Below, piece after piece: positions 14,368 through 21,628 of a stretch of 23,085 nt of DNA (positions are counted from its first letter, which is position 1; every line of letters starts with the position of its first letter). Below the pieces are notes generated by a model. The model saw only the letters and a list, made by a program, of their open reading frames with translations. It was not told where the DNA came from and did not search any database. Location of the stretch: positions 1 through 23,085 of the forward strand of contig DATLFI010000271.1 of NCBI GenBank assembly GCA_035524895.1, in the 5' to 3' direction. Origin of the DNA: DATLFI01 sp035524895. Lineage in GTDB: Bacteria > Acidobacteriota > Thermoanaerobaculia > Multivoradales > Multivoraceae. The translations under genes were made by a program, and so were the position numbers.

Positions 14368-15926
14368 TGTTCGAAGGCTCGTTGGAACACGGCGAGCTGC
14401 TGCCGACGCTGCGGTGGATCTCTGCGCTGCGCGAGGGCGGGTTGCTGTCGGTGCAAGGGGAGCCTGACCTGGTATCGGTGACGTTCGACGGAGGTGCGAT
14501 CGTCGCCGCTGACGCCATGAATCGACCTGCCGAGGAGATGCTCGGCGAGGTTCTGGCACGGCGCGGTTTGCTCGACCCGGCAAAATTCGCCGCTGCGGTG
14601 GAGCCGTTCATGGGCACGGGCCGCCTCGCCAGCGAGGTACTCGCCGAGCGCGGCCTGGTGAAGCGGGAAGACCTGCTCGATGCCGTTCGCGAGCAGACAT
14701 ACAGCCAGGTATTGCGGCTCCTTCGCTGGGACAGTGGCAACTTCAACTGGACGCCCAAGGTCGAGTCGCCGTTCGAAGTCGGTATGCGGCCCATCTCGGT
14801 AGCCGAGCTGCTGCTGCGCGCCGGCGAAGATCTCGGCGTCGAGGGGCCTCTCCGCCGCCGGCCTGCGGGGCTCGACGAAGTGTTCCAGGCGGCGGACGAG
14901 CCGGATCGTGAGGTTCTCACGATCGGTCGCGACGCCGGCTGGGAGCCTGGGGCCACCCAGACGCTGTGGATCACTCCGGTAGAGGAGCAGTTGCTCACGC
15001 TGCTGCGCCAGCACCCGAGCTCGGGGGCGCGATTGGTTGCGGAGGCGGGGTTGGATCCGCTCGAGGTCCGCTACGGTTTGCACGAGCTCTGCTGTGCCTC
15101 TCTCGTCAGCCCGATGGAGGGGACCGTCCCGGTGCCGGTCGACGAGGACTTGGTCGAGCGCCCCAGTGAGCTCGACCTGTCGCCCACGTTCGACGACCAG
15201 GCCGAGTCCGCGTGGAGCTCGGTCCCGGCACTCGAGCCGCTGCACGACGAGCCCGAAGGGATCTCCCATGCCGATTCGGTGGTCCGGATCGACTCGGAGC
15301 ACCTCGAGGATGGGGTGGACAGCTTCGAGGGACCCCTGGTCGCTGCGGAAGCCAGATCAGCCGAATCGTGGTCCGCCGAGTCTTGGAGCGGATTCTCCTT
15401 CGAATCGCCGGATACGGCCGAGGCGTTCGGGCGCACGAGCAGACGTCCGCGCCGCACCGTGACGCTGCAGCGAACGGCAACATGGCTGGCGCGTGGACTG
15501 GGCTCGGCCCTTTCGGTGGTGATCCTCGTCTTGCTCGTCGTGCCGGGTGAGCGGAGCTCTCTGTCGTTTCCGTTCCCCTGGCAGCAAGAGGCTCGTACCT
15601 CGTTCCAGCGAGCTCAGGTCGCGGCGCTCTACGACAAGATCGACCGTTCGGTGCGGACGTACTACCTCCTGTATGGGCGGTACCCGGAGGAGCTGGGCAT
15701 CCTCGTCGACCTGGAGCTCCTGCGCGAGCGCGAGCTCTTCGACCCACACAATCGCTGGCTGCAGTATGCCGCGCTCGACGACGGCTACACCCTTCGACCC
15801 GTGGAATCGGGGCCCCCTGGGGCCGGGCTCGAGGTACGGGCGGAGCTGCGCTCCGACTTCTTCCTAAACCCTGCGTTCGTCGAGCTTCCCGCGCAAAGCT
15901 CGAATCCCGTGGTGCTGCTGGACTGA
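14367..15926 (+). CDS. DUF4388 protein with C-terminal membrane segment and pseudopilin-like tail
   Basis: A 519-residue protein. Residues 1-165 form a DUF4388 module (FEGSLEHGELLPTLRWISALREGGLLSV, VTFDGGAIVAADA, MLGEVLARRG, LLRWDSGNFNW). A middle part (about 200-260) contains helical, winged-helix-like segments (TPVEEQLLTLLRQHP). An acidic low-complexity linker follows, with a tandem SAESWSAESW. One membrane helix lies at about 375-393 (LGSALSVVILVLLVVPG). The tail after it resembles type II secretion pseudopilin ends: TYYLLYGRYPEELGILVDLELL, then DPHNRWLQYAALDDGYTLRP. A cytosolic signalling domain joined to a periplasmic pilin-like fold is unusual. The ATG at 14367 is chosen because DUF4388 begins exactly there. 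The upstream frame (to 14202) overlaps the TPR gene. Function unknown. Confidence 0.8.
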   Translation: MFEGSLEHGELLPTLRWISALREGGLLSVQGEPDLVSVTFDGGAIVAADAMNRPAEEMLGEVLARRGLLDPAKFAAAVEPFMGTGRLASEVLAERGLVKREDLLDAVREQTYSQVLRLLRWDSGNFNWTPKVESPFEVGMRPISVAELLLRAGEDLGVEGPLRRRPAGLDEVFQAADEPDREVLTIGRDAGWEPGATQTLWITPVEEQLLTLLRQHPSSGARLVAEAGLDPLEVRYGLHELCCASLVSPMEGTVPVPVDEDLVERPSELDLSPTFDDQAESAWSSVPALEPLHDEPEGISHADSVVRIDSEHLEDGVDSFEGPLVAAEARSAESWSAESWSGFSFESPDTAEAFGRTSRRPRRTVTLQRTATWLARGLGSALSVVILVLLVVPGERSSLSFPFPWQQEARTSFQRAQVAALYDKIDRSVRTYYLLYGRYPEELGILVDLELLRERELFDPHNRWLQYAALDDGYTLRPVESGPPGAGLEVRAELRSDFFLNPAFVELPAQSSNPVVLLD

Positions 15927-16010
15927 CGAGGCGTCCGCTCGGCGGGGTGGATCTGGTCCGGCTGGGGAGCAAGGTGGTGTGGCGGGAGCCCTTGCCGTGG
16001 AATAAATCTT

Positions 16011-16061
16011 AGCGTCCCAGTGTCATACCAGTGACGGGTAGAGACTTGACGCAGGGACGCT
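16011..16061. repeat. Inverted repeat AGCGTCCC/GGGACGCT flanking a direct repeat, around the dnaK -35
   Basis: AGCGTCCC (16011-16018) and GGGACGCT (16054-16061) form perfect 8-bp arms 35 bases apart; the right arm lies within the promoter spacer. Between them are two CCAGTG copies 11 bases apart (16017-16022 and 16028-16033, about one helical turn), and GTCA-N6-TGAC (16022-16035). This is neither CIRCE (TTAGCACTC-N9-GAGTGCTAA) nor the HAIR site of HspR (CTTGAGT-N7-ACTCAAG). It may be the operator for the HspR-like regulator encoded downstream. Confidence 0.45.
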
Positions 16062-16074
16062 TAGGTCCTATCCT
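16046..16074 (+). promoter_or_regulatory. dnaK promoter
   Basis: TTGACG (16046-16051) and TATCCT (16069-16074) are separated by exactly 17 bases, a strong sigma-70-type promoter. The same bases also read CTTG-N18-CCTAT, close to the alphaproteobacterial sigma-32 pattern, so heat-shock sigma recognition is possible. Predicted transcription start is near 16081, leaving a leader of about 170 bases. Confidence 0.75.
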
Positions 16075-16254
16075 GGTTCTGTTCGCGCCTTAGCCCAGAA
16101 CGGTGTCGTGTCGGCATCGAGGGGCGTTCAGAGCGCTATGTGTCCCGAGCGCCGGGCGGCTGTGGTCGCCTCGATGCATCCAGGGGCCGATAACCGATCG
16201 ATGGCAGGCGCGCAAGCAGCCCCTGAGGTGCTGCGCGATGGAGGCAGAGTTTCC

Positions 16255-18159
16255 ATGAGCAAGATCATAGGAATCGACTTGGGCACGACCAACAGCGTCG
16301 TTGCCGTGATGGAAGGCGGGGAGGCCAAGGTCGTCCCCAACGCCGAGGGGAACCGAACGACGCCCTCGATCGTCGCCTTTGCCAAGAGCGGCGAGCAGCT
16401 CGTCGGTCAAGTCGCGAAGCGTCAGGCGGTGACCAACCCCGAGAACACGGTCTTCTCGATCAAGCGCTTCATGGGGCGCAGATTCGACGAAGTCAGCGAA
16501 GAGATGAAGATGGTCCCCTACCAGGTCAAGCGCCAGGGGGAGAACGTGGTGATCGAGGCGCTGGGCAAGGAGTACAGCCCGCCCGAGATCTCTGCGAAGA
16601 TCCTTCAGAAGCTCAAGCAGTCCGCCGAGGACTACCTGGGCTCGAAGGTGGAGCGCGCGGTGATCACCGTTCCCGCGTACTTCAACGACGCCCAGCGACA
16701 GGCGACCAAGGACGCCGGCCGAATTGCCGGCCTGAAAGTGGAGCGTCTGGTCAACGAGCCCACGGCGGCGGCGCTCGCCTACGGTCTCGACAAGAACAAG
16801 GACGCCACTATCGCTGTGTACGACTTCGGCGGTGGCACCTTCGACATCTCGATCCTGGAGGTCGGCGAGGGCGTCGTCGAGGTCAAAGCGACCAACGGCG
16901 ACACGCATCTCGGTGGCGACAACATCGACCAGCGCATCATCGACTGGCTGCTGGCAGAGTTCAAGAAGGACCAGGGGATCGATCTCTCGCGGGACCCAAT
17001 GGCGATCCAGCGACTCAAGGAGGCAGCCGAGAAGGCCAAGATCGAGCTGTCGAGCACGCAGGAGACCGACATCAACCTGCCGTTCGTCACTGCCGATCAG
17101 TCGGGTCCCAAGCACCTCAACGTCAAGCTCTCGCGCAGCAAGCTCGAGCAGCTCGTGGGTGACTTGATCGAGAGGTCCCTCGGACCCTGCCAGCAAGCAC
17201 TGCGCGACGCCGGGCTGGAGCCCAAGGACATCGACGAGGTCGTGCTGGTCGGCGGACAGACGCGCATGCCGGCGATCCAGCAGAAGGTGAAGGAGCTGTT
17301 CGACCGAGAGCCGCACAAGGGCGTCAACCCGGACGAGGTGGTGGCGATCGGCGCGGCGATTCAGGGCGGTGTGCTGGCGGGTGACGTCAAGGACATGCTG
17401 CTGCTCGACGTGACGCCGCTTTCGCTCGGCATCGAGACGCTGGGCGGGGTCTTCACCAAGCTCATCGAGCGCAACACCACCATCCCGACGCGCAAGAGCG
17501 AGATCTTCTCGACCGCGTCGGACAGCCAGACCTCGGTCGAGGTACACGTGCTCCAGGGCGAGCGGGAGATGGCAGCGGGCAACCGTACGCTCGGCAAGTT
17601 CCATCTGGTCGGGATTCCGGCGGCGCCACGCGGGATGCCGCAGATCGAGGTCACCTTCGACATCGACGCGAACGGCATCACCCATGTCTCCGCGAAAGAC
17701 CTGGGCACGGGTAAGGAGCAGAAGATCACCATCAGCGGCTCCGGCGGGCTGAAGGAGGACGAGATCAAGCGGGCGGTAGGGGACGCAGAGGCCCATCGCG
17801 ACGAGGATCGGAAGCGACGCGAGCAGGTCGAGTCGCGAAACCGGCTCGACAACCTGGTCTACTCGCAGGAGAAGCTCCTGCAAGAGAACCGCGAGAAGCT
17901 CGGCGAGACCGAGCGGACCGAGGTCGAGGAGGCTCTCGAGGTCGCCAAGAAGACCCTGGAGTCGGGGGAGGCTGACGCCATGAAGCAGGCGGAGGATCGC
18001 CTCACGCGTGCCGCGCACAAGATGGCGGAGGCGATCTACCAACGCGCGGGCGCCGCGGGTGCGGCGACGGACGCGAACGACGGCGGTGCCGCGGACCCCG
18101 CCACCCCCAAGGACGAGGTGATCGACGCCGAGTACGTCGACGTCGAGGAAGGCAAGTAA
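16255..18159 (+). CDS. dnaK: Molecular chaperone DnaK (Hsp70)
   Basis: A 634-residue cytosolic Hsp70 that folds and protects proteins in an ATP cycle with DnaJ and GrpE, neither of which is in this window. The ATPase domain has GIDLGTTNSVV near the start, AVITVPAYFNDAQRQ, NEPTAAALAYG, and YDFGGGTFDIS. The linker DVTPLSLGIETLGG separates it from the substrate domain, and the C terminus ends with the conserved acidic DEVIDAEYVDVEEGK. Length is that of full DnaK. The ATG at 16255 is supported by GGAGG at 16240-16244. It has its own strong promoter with adjacent repeats and is followed by a GC hairpin and an HspR-type gene, suggesting an autoregulated heat-shock unit. Confidence 0.98.
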   Translation: MSKIIGIDLGTTNSVVAVMEGGEAKVVPNAEGNRTTPSIVAFAKSGEQLVGQVAKRQAVTNPENTVFSIKRFMGRRFDEVSEEMKMVPYQVKRQGENVVIEALGKEYSPPEISAKILQKLKQSAEDYLGSKVERAVITVPAYFNDAQRQATKDAGRIAGLKVERLVNEPTAAALAYGLDKNKDATIAVYDFGGGTFDISILEVGEGVVEVKATNGDTHLGGDNIDQRIIDWLLAEFKKDQGIDLSRDPMAIQRLKEAAEKAKIELSSTQETDINLPFVTADQSGPKHLNVKLSRSKLEQLVGDLIERSLGPCQQALRDAGLEPKDIDEVVLVGGQTRMPAIQQKVKELFDREPHKGVNPDEVVAIGAAIQGGVLAGDVKDMLLLDVTPLSLGIETLGGVFTKLIERNTTIPTRKSEIFSTASDSQTSVEVHVLQGEREMAAGNRTLGKFHLVGIPAAPRGMPQIEVTFDIDANGITHVSAKDLGTGKEQKITISGSGGLKEDEIKRAVGDAEAHRDEDRKRREQVESRNRLDNLVYSQEKLLQENREKLGETERTEVEEALEVAKKTLESGEADAMKQAEDRLTRAAHKMAEAIYQRAGAAGAATDANDGGAADPATPKDEVIDAEYVDVEEGK

Positions 18160-18176
18160 GACCGCTCTCCGTTCCT

Positions 18177-18201
18177 GTGGCGCCGGCTGGGCCGGCGCCA
18201 C
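18177..18201 (+). terminator. Strong GC hairpin after dnaK
   Basis: GTGGCGCCGGC and its exact complement form a perfect 11-bp stem with a 3-nt TGG loop, 17 bases after the dnaK stop. No T-tract follows, so it may be a partial terminator or an mRNA 3'-end stabiliser that lets dnaK be expressed above the regulator gene starting 31 bases later. Confidence 0.55.
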
Positions 18202-18231
18202 GGCGGGTCCCGGTTTCCCCACGAGTCAGCT

Positions 18232-18684
18232 ATGCCGCGCAAGAGCGAGAGACGACGCCGCTACGTGATGATCAGCGTCGTCGCGGAGCGCTACGACATC
18301 CACCCGCAGACGCTGCGGCTCTACGAGCGCGAGGGTCTGCTGCAGCCGGCGCGTAGCGCCGGCAACACCCGCCTGTACGACGACGACGCCCTGCGGCGTC
18401 TCGAGCTGATCCTGACGCTCACGCGCGACATGGGCGTCAACCTCGCCGGCGTGGACGTGATCCTGCGCCTACGCGAGCAGCTCGACCGATTGCAGGAGGA
18501 CCGCGATCGCTTGATGCAGCAGCTCGAGATCGAGCTGCGAGATCGCCAAGCTGGGATCGTCCGCCAGCATGCGCTAGTGCGTATCGATCGAGGCACGCTG
18601 GTCAGCCTCGGGACGACGAGGTCGAGTGAGGCCGAGGGCGCACAGCGGGCGCGCCGTCGAGGCTCGAGTCGCGACCGCGACTAG
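18232..18684 (+). CDS. hspR: HspR-like MerR family heat-shock repressor
   Basis: A 150-residue DNA-binding protein of the MerR superfamily. The winged helix-turn-helix is clear: MISVVAERYDIHPQTLRLYEREGLLQPAR (from residue 13), NTRLYDDDALRRLELI, and TRDMGVNLAGVDVILRL; the VNLAG segment and lack of metal-binding cysteines are typical of HspR, which represses dnaK operons and uses DnaK as co-repressor in actinobacteria. A coiled-coil dimer helix (LDRLQEDRDRLMQQLEIEL) and a basic, Ser/Arg-rich tail follow. It sits directly after dnaK, as expected for a feedback loop. The start is uncertain: ATG 18232 adds a basic 12-residue leader, and ATG 18268 begins at the domain; neither has a strong ribosome site. 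Confidence 0.85.
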   Translation: MPRKSERRRRYVMISVVAERYDIHPQTLRLYEREGLLQPARSAGNTRLYDDDALRRLELILTLTRDMGVNLAGVDVILRLREQLDRLQEDRDRLMQQLEIELRDRQAGIVRQHALVRIDRGTLVSLGTTRSSEAEGAQRARRRGSSRDRD

Positions 18685-18709
18685 GCAGCGTGTCGCGACC
18701 GTCCGAGAC

Positions 18710-18718
18710 TGCTACGCT
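18710..18718 (+). promoter_or_regulatory. Candidate extended -10 element for the DnaC-like gene
   Basis: TGCTACGCT (hexamer TACGCT at 18713-18718) lies in the 55-base gap after the HspR-like gene and 22 bases before the GTG at 18740. A start near 18725 would place the GGAG ribosome site at the very 5' end of the message. No good -35 is visible. Confidence 0.35.
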
Positions 18719-18739
18719 GGCTTCGGAGATTCAACTCTG

Positions 18740-19618
18740 GTGAACGAGCTGCGACGGTCTGCGGAAAGCCTCGTCGCGCCACCCTCGGCGGGCGCGGAGT
18801 GCCCGTCCTGTCGGGGTCGCGGATGGGTGCTGGTGCCGCAGCAGTCTGGCGCCGGTGCCGCGCGCCGCTGCGACTGCCGCGCCCGGCGGGACCAATCACG
18901 CTCCTTCGAGCAGGCAGGGATCCCGCCGCGCTACCGCAGCTGCTGCCTCCAGAGCTTCCAGGTCGCCGGCGATCGGCGCGAGCTCTCGGTGTCGCCGACC
19001 TTGGCTGCCGCGCGGTCCGTCTGCCGCCGCTACATCGACGGCTTTCTCCAGCCGGAGGGTGACTTCCGGGAGGCGGGACTGATCTTCGTCGGGCGCCCCG
19101 GGGTCGGCAAGACGCACCTCGCGGTGGCGGTGCTCCGCGAGCTGATGCAGCTCTACGGTGTGCGCGGTCGCTTCGTCGATTTCACGACGCTGGTGCACCA
19201 GATCCAGGCGACCTTCGACGTGTCCTCCGCTGAATCGAAGCGCAGCCTCCTCGATCCGCTGCGGCGGTGCGACGTCCTGGTGCTCGACGAGCTCGGGGCG
19301 CAGAAGCCGTCGGCGTGGGTGTCCGAGATCCTCTATCTGGTGATGAACGACCGCTACTCAGAGCGGCGGGCGACATTGTTCACCACCAACTTCTCGCTCG
19401 AGCCGAGCCACCAGGAGCCGTCCAGCGCCGAGCTGTCACCGGCCGATCCGAGCGGGCGATTGCCACTCGCCCTCGACGGGAGCGCCGCTGGGCCGACGCT
19501 CGACCAGCGGATACCGGCGCGTCTGGTGAGTCGGCTGTACGAGATGGCCTCGCCGGTGTCGCTCGAGGGCGTGGCCGACTTCCGCCGCGAAATCCGCATG
19601 CACCAGCACCGCGTGTAG
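18740..19618 (+). CDS. Zinc-finger DnaC/DnaI-like AAA+ ATPase
   Basis: A 292-residue cytosolic ATPase. The N terminus has a cysteine cluster, CPSC (Cys21, Cys24) and CDC (Cys44, Cys46), likely a zinc site as in DnaI-type helicase loaders. Then comes AGIPPRYR, a segment typical of DnaC/DnaI/IstB-like proteins, Walker A GRPGVGKTH (118-126), Walker B VLVLDELG (Asp183, Glu184) and a sensor FTTNF. A low-complexity insertion (about 218-250) follows the sensor before the C-terminal RLVSRLYEM helix, where arginine-finger residues are expected. The likely role is replicative helicase loading; it is not an IstB since no transposase is near. GTG 18740 has GGAG upstream. The SpoIID gene starts 3 bases after its stop, so this is the head of a coupled gene run. 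Confidence 0.85.
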   Translation: MNELRRSAESLVAPPSAGAECPSCRGRGWVLVPQQSGAGAARRCDCRARRDQSRSFEQAGIPPRYRSCCLQSFQVAGDRRELSVSPTLAAARSVCRRYIDGFLQPEGDFREAGLIFVGRPGVGKTHLAVAVLRELMQLYGVRGRFVDFTTLVHQIQATFDVSSAESKRSLLDPLRRCDVLVLDELGAQKPSAWVSEILYLVMNDRYSERRATLFTTNFSLEPSHQEPSSAELSPADPSGRLPLALDGSAAGPTLDQRIPARLVSRLYEMASPVSLEGVADFRREIRMHQHRV

Positions 19619-19621
19619 CCC

Positions 19622-21628
19622 GTGGTGCGGATCGATGGCGAGCGCTGGAGGTTGGCGACGCGACCGGCGGCGGTGGTGCTCGGGGTGTTGCTGCCCGGTG
19701 TGATGCTGGTGTCTTGTCTGGCTGCTCGTCGCATCGAGGATCCCTCTCCGGCGCGCGCGCCGCACGCAACGCGACCGATCGTCGAGCCGCTTCCGCACGA
19801 GGTCCTCGTCGAGTCCGAGGCTACCGGCGACCTGCTGCCGGCCGTCGACGCGGAGGAGACCGAGGCGCTTCCCGCGGAGGAGCCGGCGCGGGTTCTTCGG
19901 TTGCCGGAGCTGGTTCGGGTCGGGCTCGCCACCGATCTCGAGCGCGTTCGACCGGGATGCTGTTCGGCTACCCTGCTGCGCGTCGCCGCCCCTGGCCTCG
20001 ACGTGCCGGTGACTGCGGGGCTCGAGATCACGGCCGGCGAGGGTGCAGCCGGCAAGGGCAGCTACAGGCTGCAGGTGGCCGCGCTCAAGGACCCGGCGCA
20101 AGCCGACTCGCTGGCGCACCGGCTCAGCGCGGCGTTGAACCAGCCGGCAGATGTCGTGTTCGACGCCAGCGGTGACCTGTTCAAAGTTCGCGTCGGCCGT
20201 TACCCCGGGCGGGAGGGCGCGGAGGCTGCCAAGCTCCCGCTCGCTCGATTGGGCAGCGCCGATGCCTGGATCGTGCACGAGGATCGCGGCCTGGCCGCGG
20301 CCGGGTTGCTGGTTCGTCAGGGCGCGAGCACGTGGCGCGTTCCCGGCCGAACGCTGCGTCTGGAGAGCGCCGACAGCATCGTCATCTGGGGCGAGCGGCG
20401 CTACCGCGGCAAGCTGATCGTGTACCTCAACGACCGCGGCAAGCTCAACGTCGTCAACGAGCTGCCGTTCGAGGACTACCTCCGAGGCGTCGTGCCACGA
20501 GAGCTCGGCCCGGCGCTCTACCCGGAGCTCGAGGCGCTCAAGGCACAGGCCGTGGCCGCGCGCACGTATGCGCTGCGCAACCTGGGTCATGAGTTTGCGG
20601 CCGAGGGCTTCGATGTCTGCGCGACGCCGCGCTGCCAGGTGTACGGCGGGCGCGACGACGAGCATCCGCTGAGCGACCGCGCCGTGGCCGAGACGTCGCA
20701 CCAGATCCTGGTGCATCGCGGCGAGCCGATCGACGCGCTGTACAGCGCGACCTGCGGGGGCCACACCGAGCGTGTGGAGGCGATGTTCCCGGAGCGGCGC
20801 GGTGCGTACCTGCGGCCTGTGCCATGTATGGAAGCCGGCACCAAGACGCTGCGCAGCCTGGCGACACCCGTTGCCGGCACCACCCTGGAGGCGCAGGTGG
20901 TGAGTCTCGGCGGCGCGGGAGTGGGCCAGGAGGTGAGCAAGGAGCTGTTCCTCGACTTGCGCGGCGACCTGCTGCTCACCCACGGCGGGGGTCGGCGGAG
21001 CGGTTGGCGTGTCGGACCCGAGACTGTGCTGTTTGCAGCCGGCGGGGTTGCCACCAACTCGCTGCGGCTCGCCCCGGGGGATCCCCTGCGGCTTCACCTG
21101 GTCGGCGGCCGGCTAGCGGGCGTGCTCCAGGATCTCCCGCCAGGCTTCCGCGACCGGATGGCTGCGCCACGCCAAGCTCGCCACGTTCCCTGGACGAGAT
21201 TCCGCGGGGAGGCCGCGCTGCGCGCGGTGGTGTCTGCTCGCTACCCAGGATTCGAGCTGCGAGAGCTCGAGGTGATGTCCCGCGGAGCCTCGGGCCGCGT
21301 TTCGAAGCTGCTCCTCCAAGGCCGCGATGGGCGCCAGGAGATCGTGGAGGGCCTGGCGGTACGTTTCACCTTGGACGTGCCCGACAACTGGTTCGAGGTC
21401 GAGCGTGTCCGCGAGGCCGGCCGGAGCGGCTGGGTGCTGCGCGGTCGCGGTTGGGGGCACGGGGTCGGCCTCTGCCAGGTAGGTGCTTTCGCCATGGCGC
21501 AACGGGGCATCGACTACCGGTCCATCCTCGGGCACTACTACTCCGACGTGACCCTGGAAGCGCTGGCGCTCGGGTCGCCGGCCAGCGTCGGACTCCAGGC
21601 CGGGACCGCGGGTGCGGCGCCGAGATGA
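19622..21628 (+). CDS. Lipoprotein with SPOR and SpoIID (LytB) domains
   Basis: A 668-residue exported protein. The N terminus (AAVVLGVLLPGVMLVSC) has a lipobox LVSC, so it is probably a lipoprotein. A SPOR domain lies at about residues 143-220 (GSYRLQVAALKD, FKVRVGRYPGREGA); SPOR domains bind peptidoglycan strands lacking stem peptides. The SpoIID domain follows from about 258: NELPFEDYLRGVVPREL with Glu294 in the catalytic position of SpoIID, ALKAQAVAARTYAL, ATPRCQVYGG, and SATCGGHTE. A long insert separates these from the closing GRGWGHGVGLCQVGA (around 607). SpoIID proteins are lytic transglycosylases acting on denuded glycan in sporulating Firmicutes; in non-sporulating diderms they presumably help septum or wall remodelling. 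GTG 19622 is the start; its stop overlaps the next ATG. Confidence 0.9.
   Translation: MVRIDGERWRLATRPAAVVLGVLLPGVMLVSCLAARRIEDPSPARAPHATRPIVEPLPHEVLVESEATGDLLPAVDAEETEALPAEEPARVLRLPELVRVGLATDLERVRPGCCSATLLRVAAPGLDVPVTAGLEITAGEGAAGKGSYRLQVAALKDPAQADSLAHRLSAALNQPADVVFDASGDLFKVRVGRYPGREGAEAAKLPLARLGSADAWIVHEDRGLAAAGLLVRQGASTWRVPGRTLRLESADSIVIWGERRYRGKLIVYLNDRGKLNVVNELPFEDYLRGVVPRELGPALYPELEALKAQAVAARTYALRNLGHEFAAEGFDVCATPRCQVYGGRDDEHPLSDRAVAETSHQILVHRGEPIDALYSATCGGHTERVEAMFPERRGAYLRPVPCMEAGTKTLRSLATPVAGTTLEAQVVSLGGAGVGQEVSKELFLDLRGDLLLTHGGGRRSGWRVGPETVLFAAGGVATNSLRLAPGDPLRLHLVGGRLAGVLQDLPPGFRDRMAAPRQARHVPWTRFRGEAALRAVVSARYPGFELRELEVMSRGASGRVSKLLLQGRDGRQEIVEGLAVRFTLDVPDNWFEVERVREAGRSGWVLRGRGWGHGVGLCQVGAFAMAQRGIDYRSILGHYYSDVTLEALALGSPASVGLQAGTAGAAPR

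Larger units (their letters stand above)
15927..16254. other. Intergenic region and leader upstream of dnaK
   Basis: This 328-base gap holds the dnaK promoter (16046-16074), an inverted repeat and a direct repeat around it, and about 170 bases of leader before the dnaK ATG. The dnaK frame is open through the leader back to 16108, but the extension is unlike any DnaK. A weak GCAAGG/CCTTGC hairpin at 15969-15995 lacks a T-run and is a poor terminator for the upstream gene. The stretch 16000-16030 is noticeably AT-richer than its surroundings. Confidence 0.6.

Noticed and set aside
15346..15400. Tandem SAESW-coding repeat as a mobile or phase-variable repeat
   Set aside because: Only two short imperfect copies, inside an acidic linker of a coding region; it fits ordinary low-complexity sequence.
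15969..15995. GCAAGG/CCTTGC hairpin as a terminator of the second DUF4388 gene
   Set aside because: The loop is 15 bases, the stem only six, and no T-run follows.
16108..16254. A 49-residue N-terminal extension of DnaK
   Set aside because: The frame is open and has GTG/ATG codons, but the sequence is unlike DnaK, and a good ribosome site sits right before ATG 16255, where the conserved N terminus begins.
16090..18222. A 710-codon open frame on the minus strand opposite dnaK
   Set aside because: Long antisense frames over dnaK are a known by-product of its codon use in GC-rich DNA. The translation is repetitive Leu/Asp/Arg/Val sequence with no recognisable domain, while DnaK on the plus strand is full and conserved.
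19267..20175. A 302-codon plus-strand frame overlapping the DnaC-like and SpoIID genes
   Set aside because: Low-complexity Arg/Ala/Gly translation in an alternate frame of two real genes.
20824..21624. Long N-terminal extension of MeaB in its open frame
   Set aside because: The extension lies wholly within the SpoIID gene and is Arg/Ala/Gly-rich shadow sequence; MeaB starts at ATG 21625 with the ATGA overlap.
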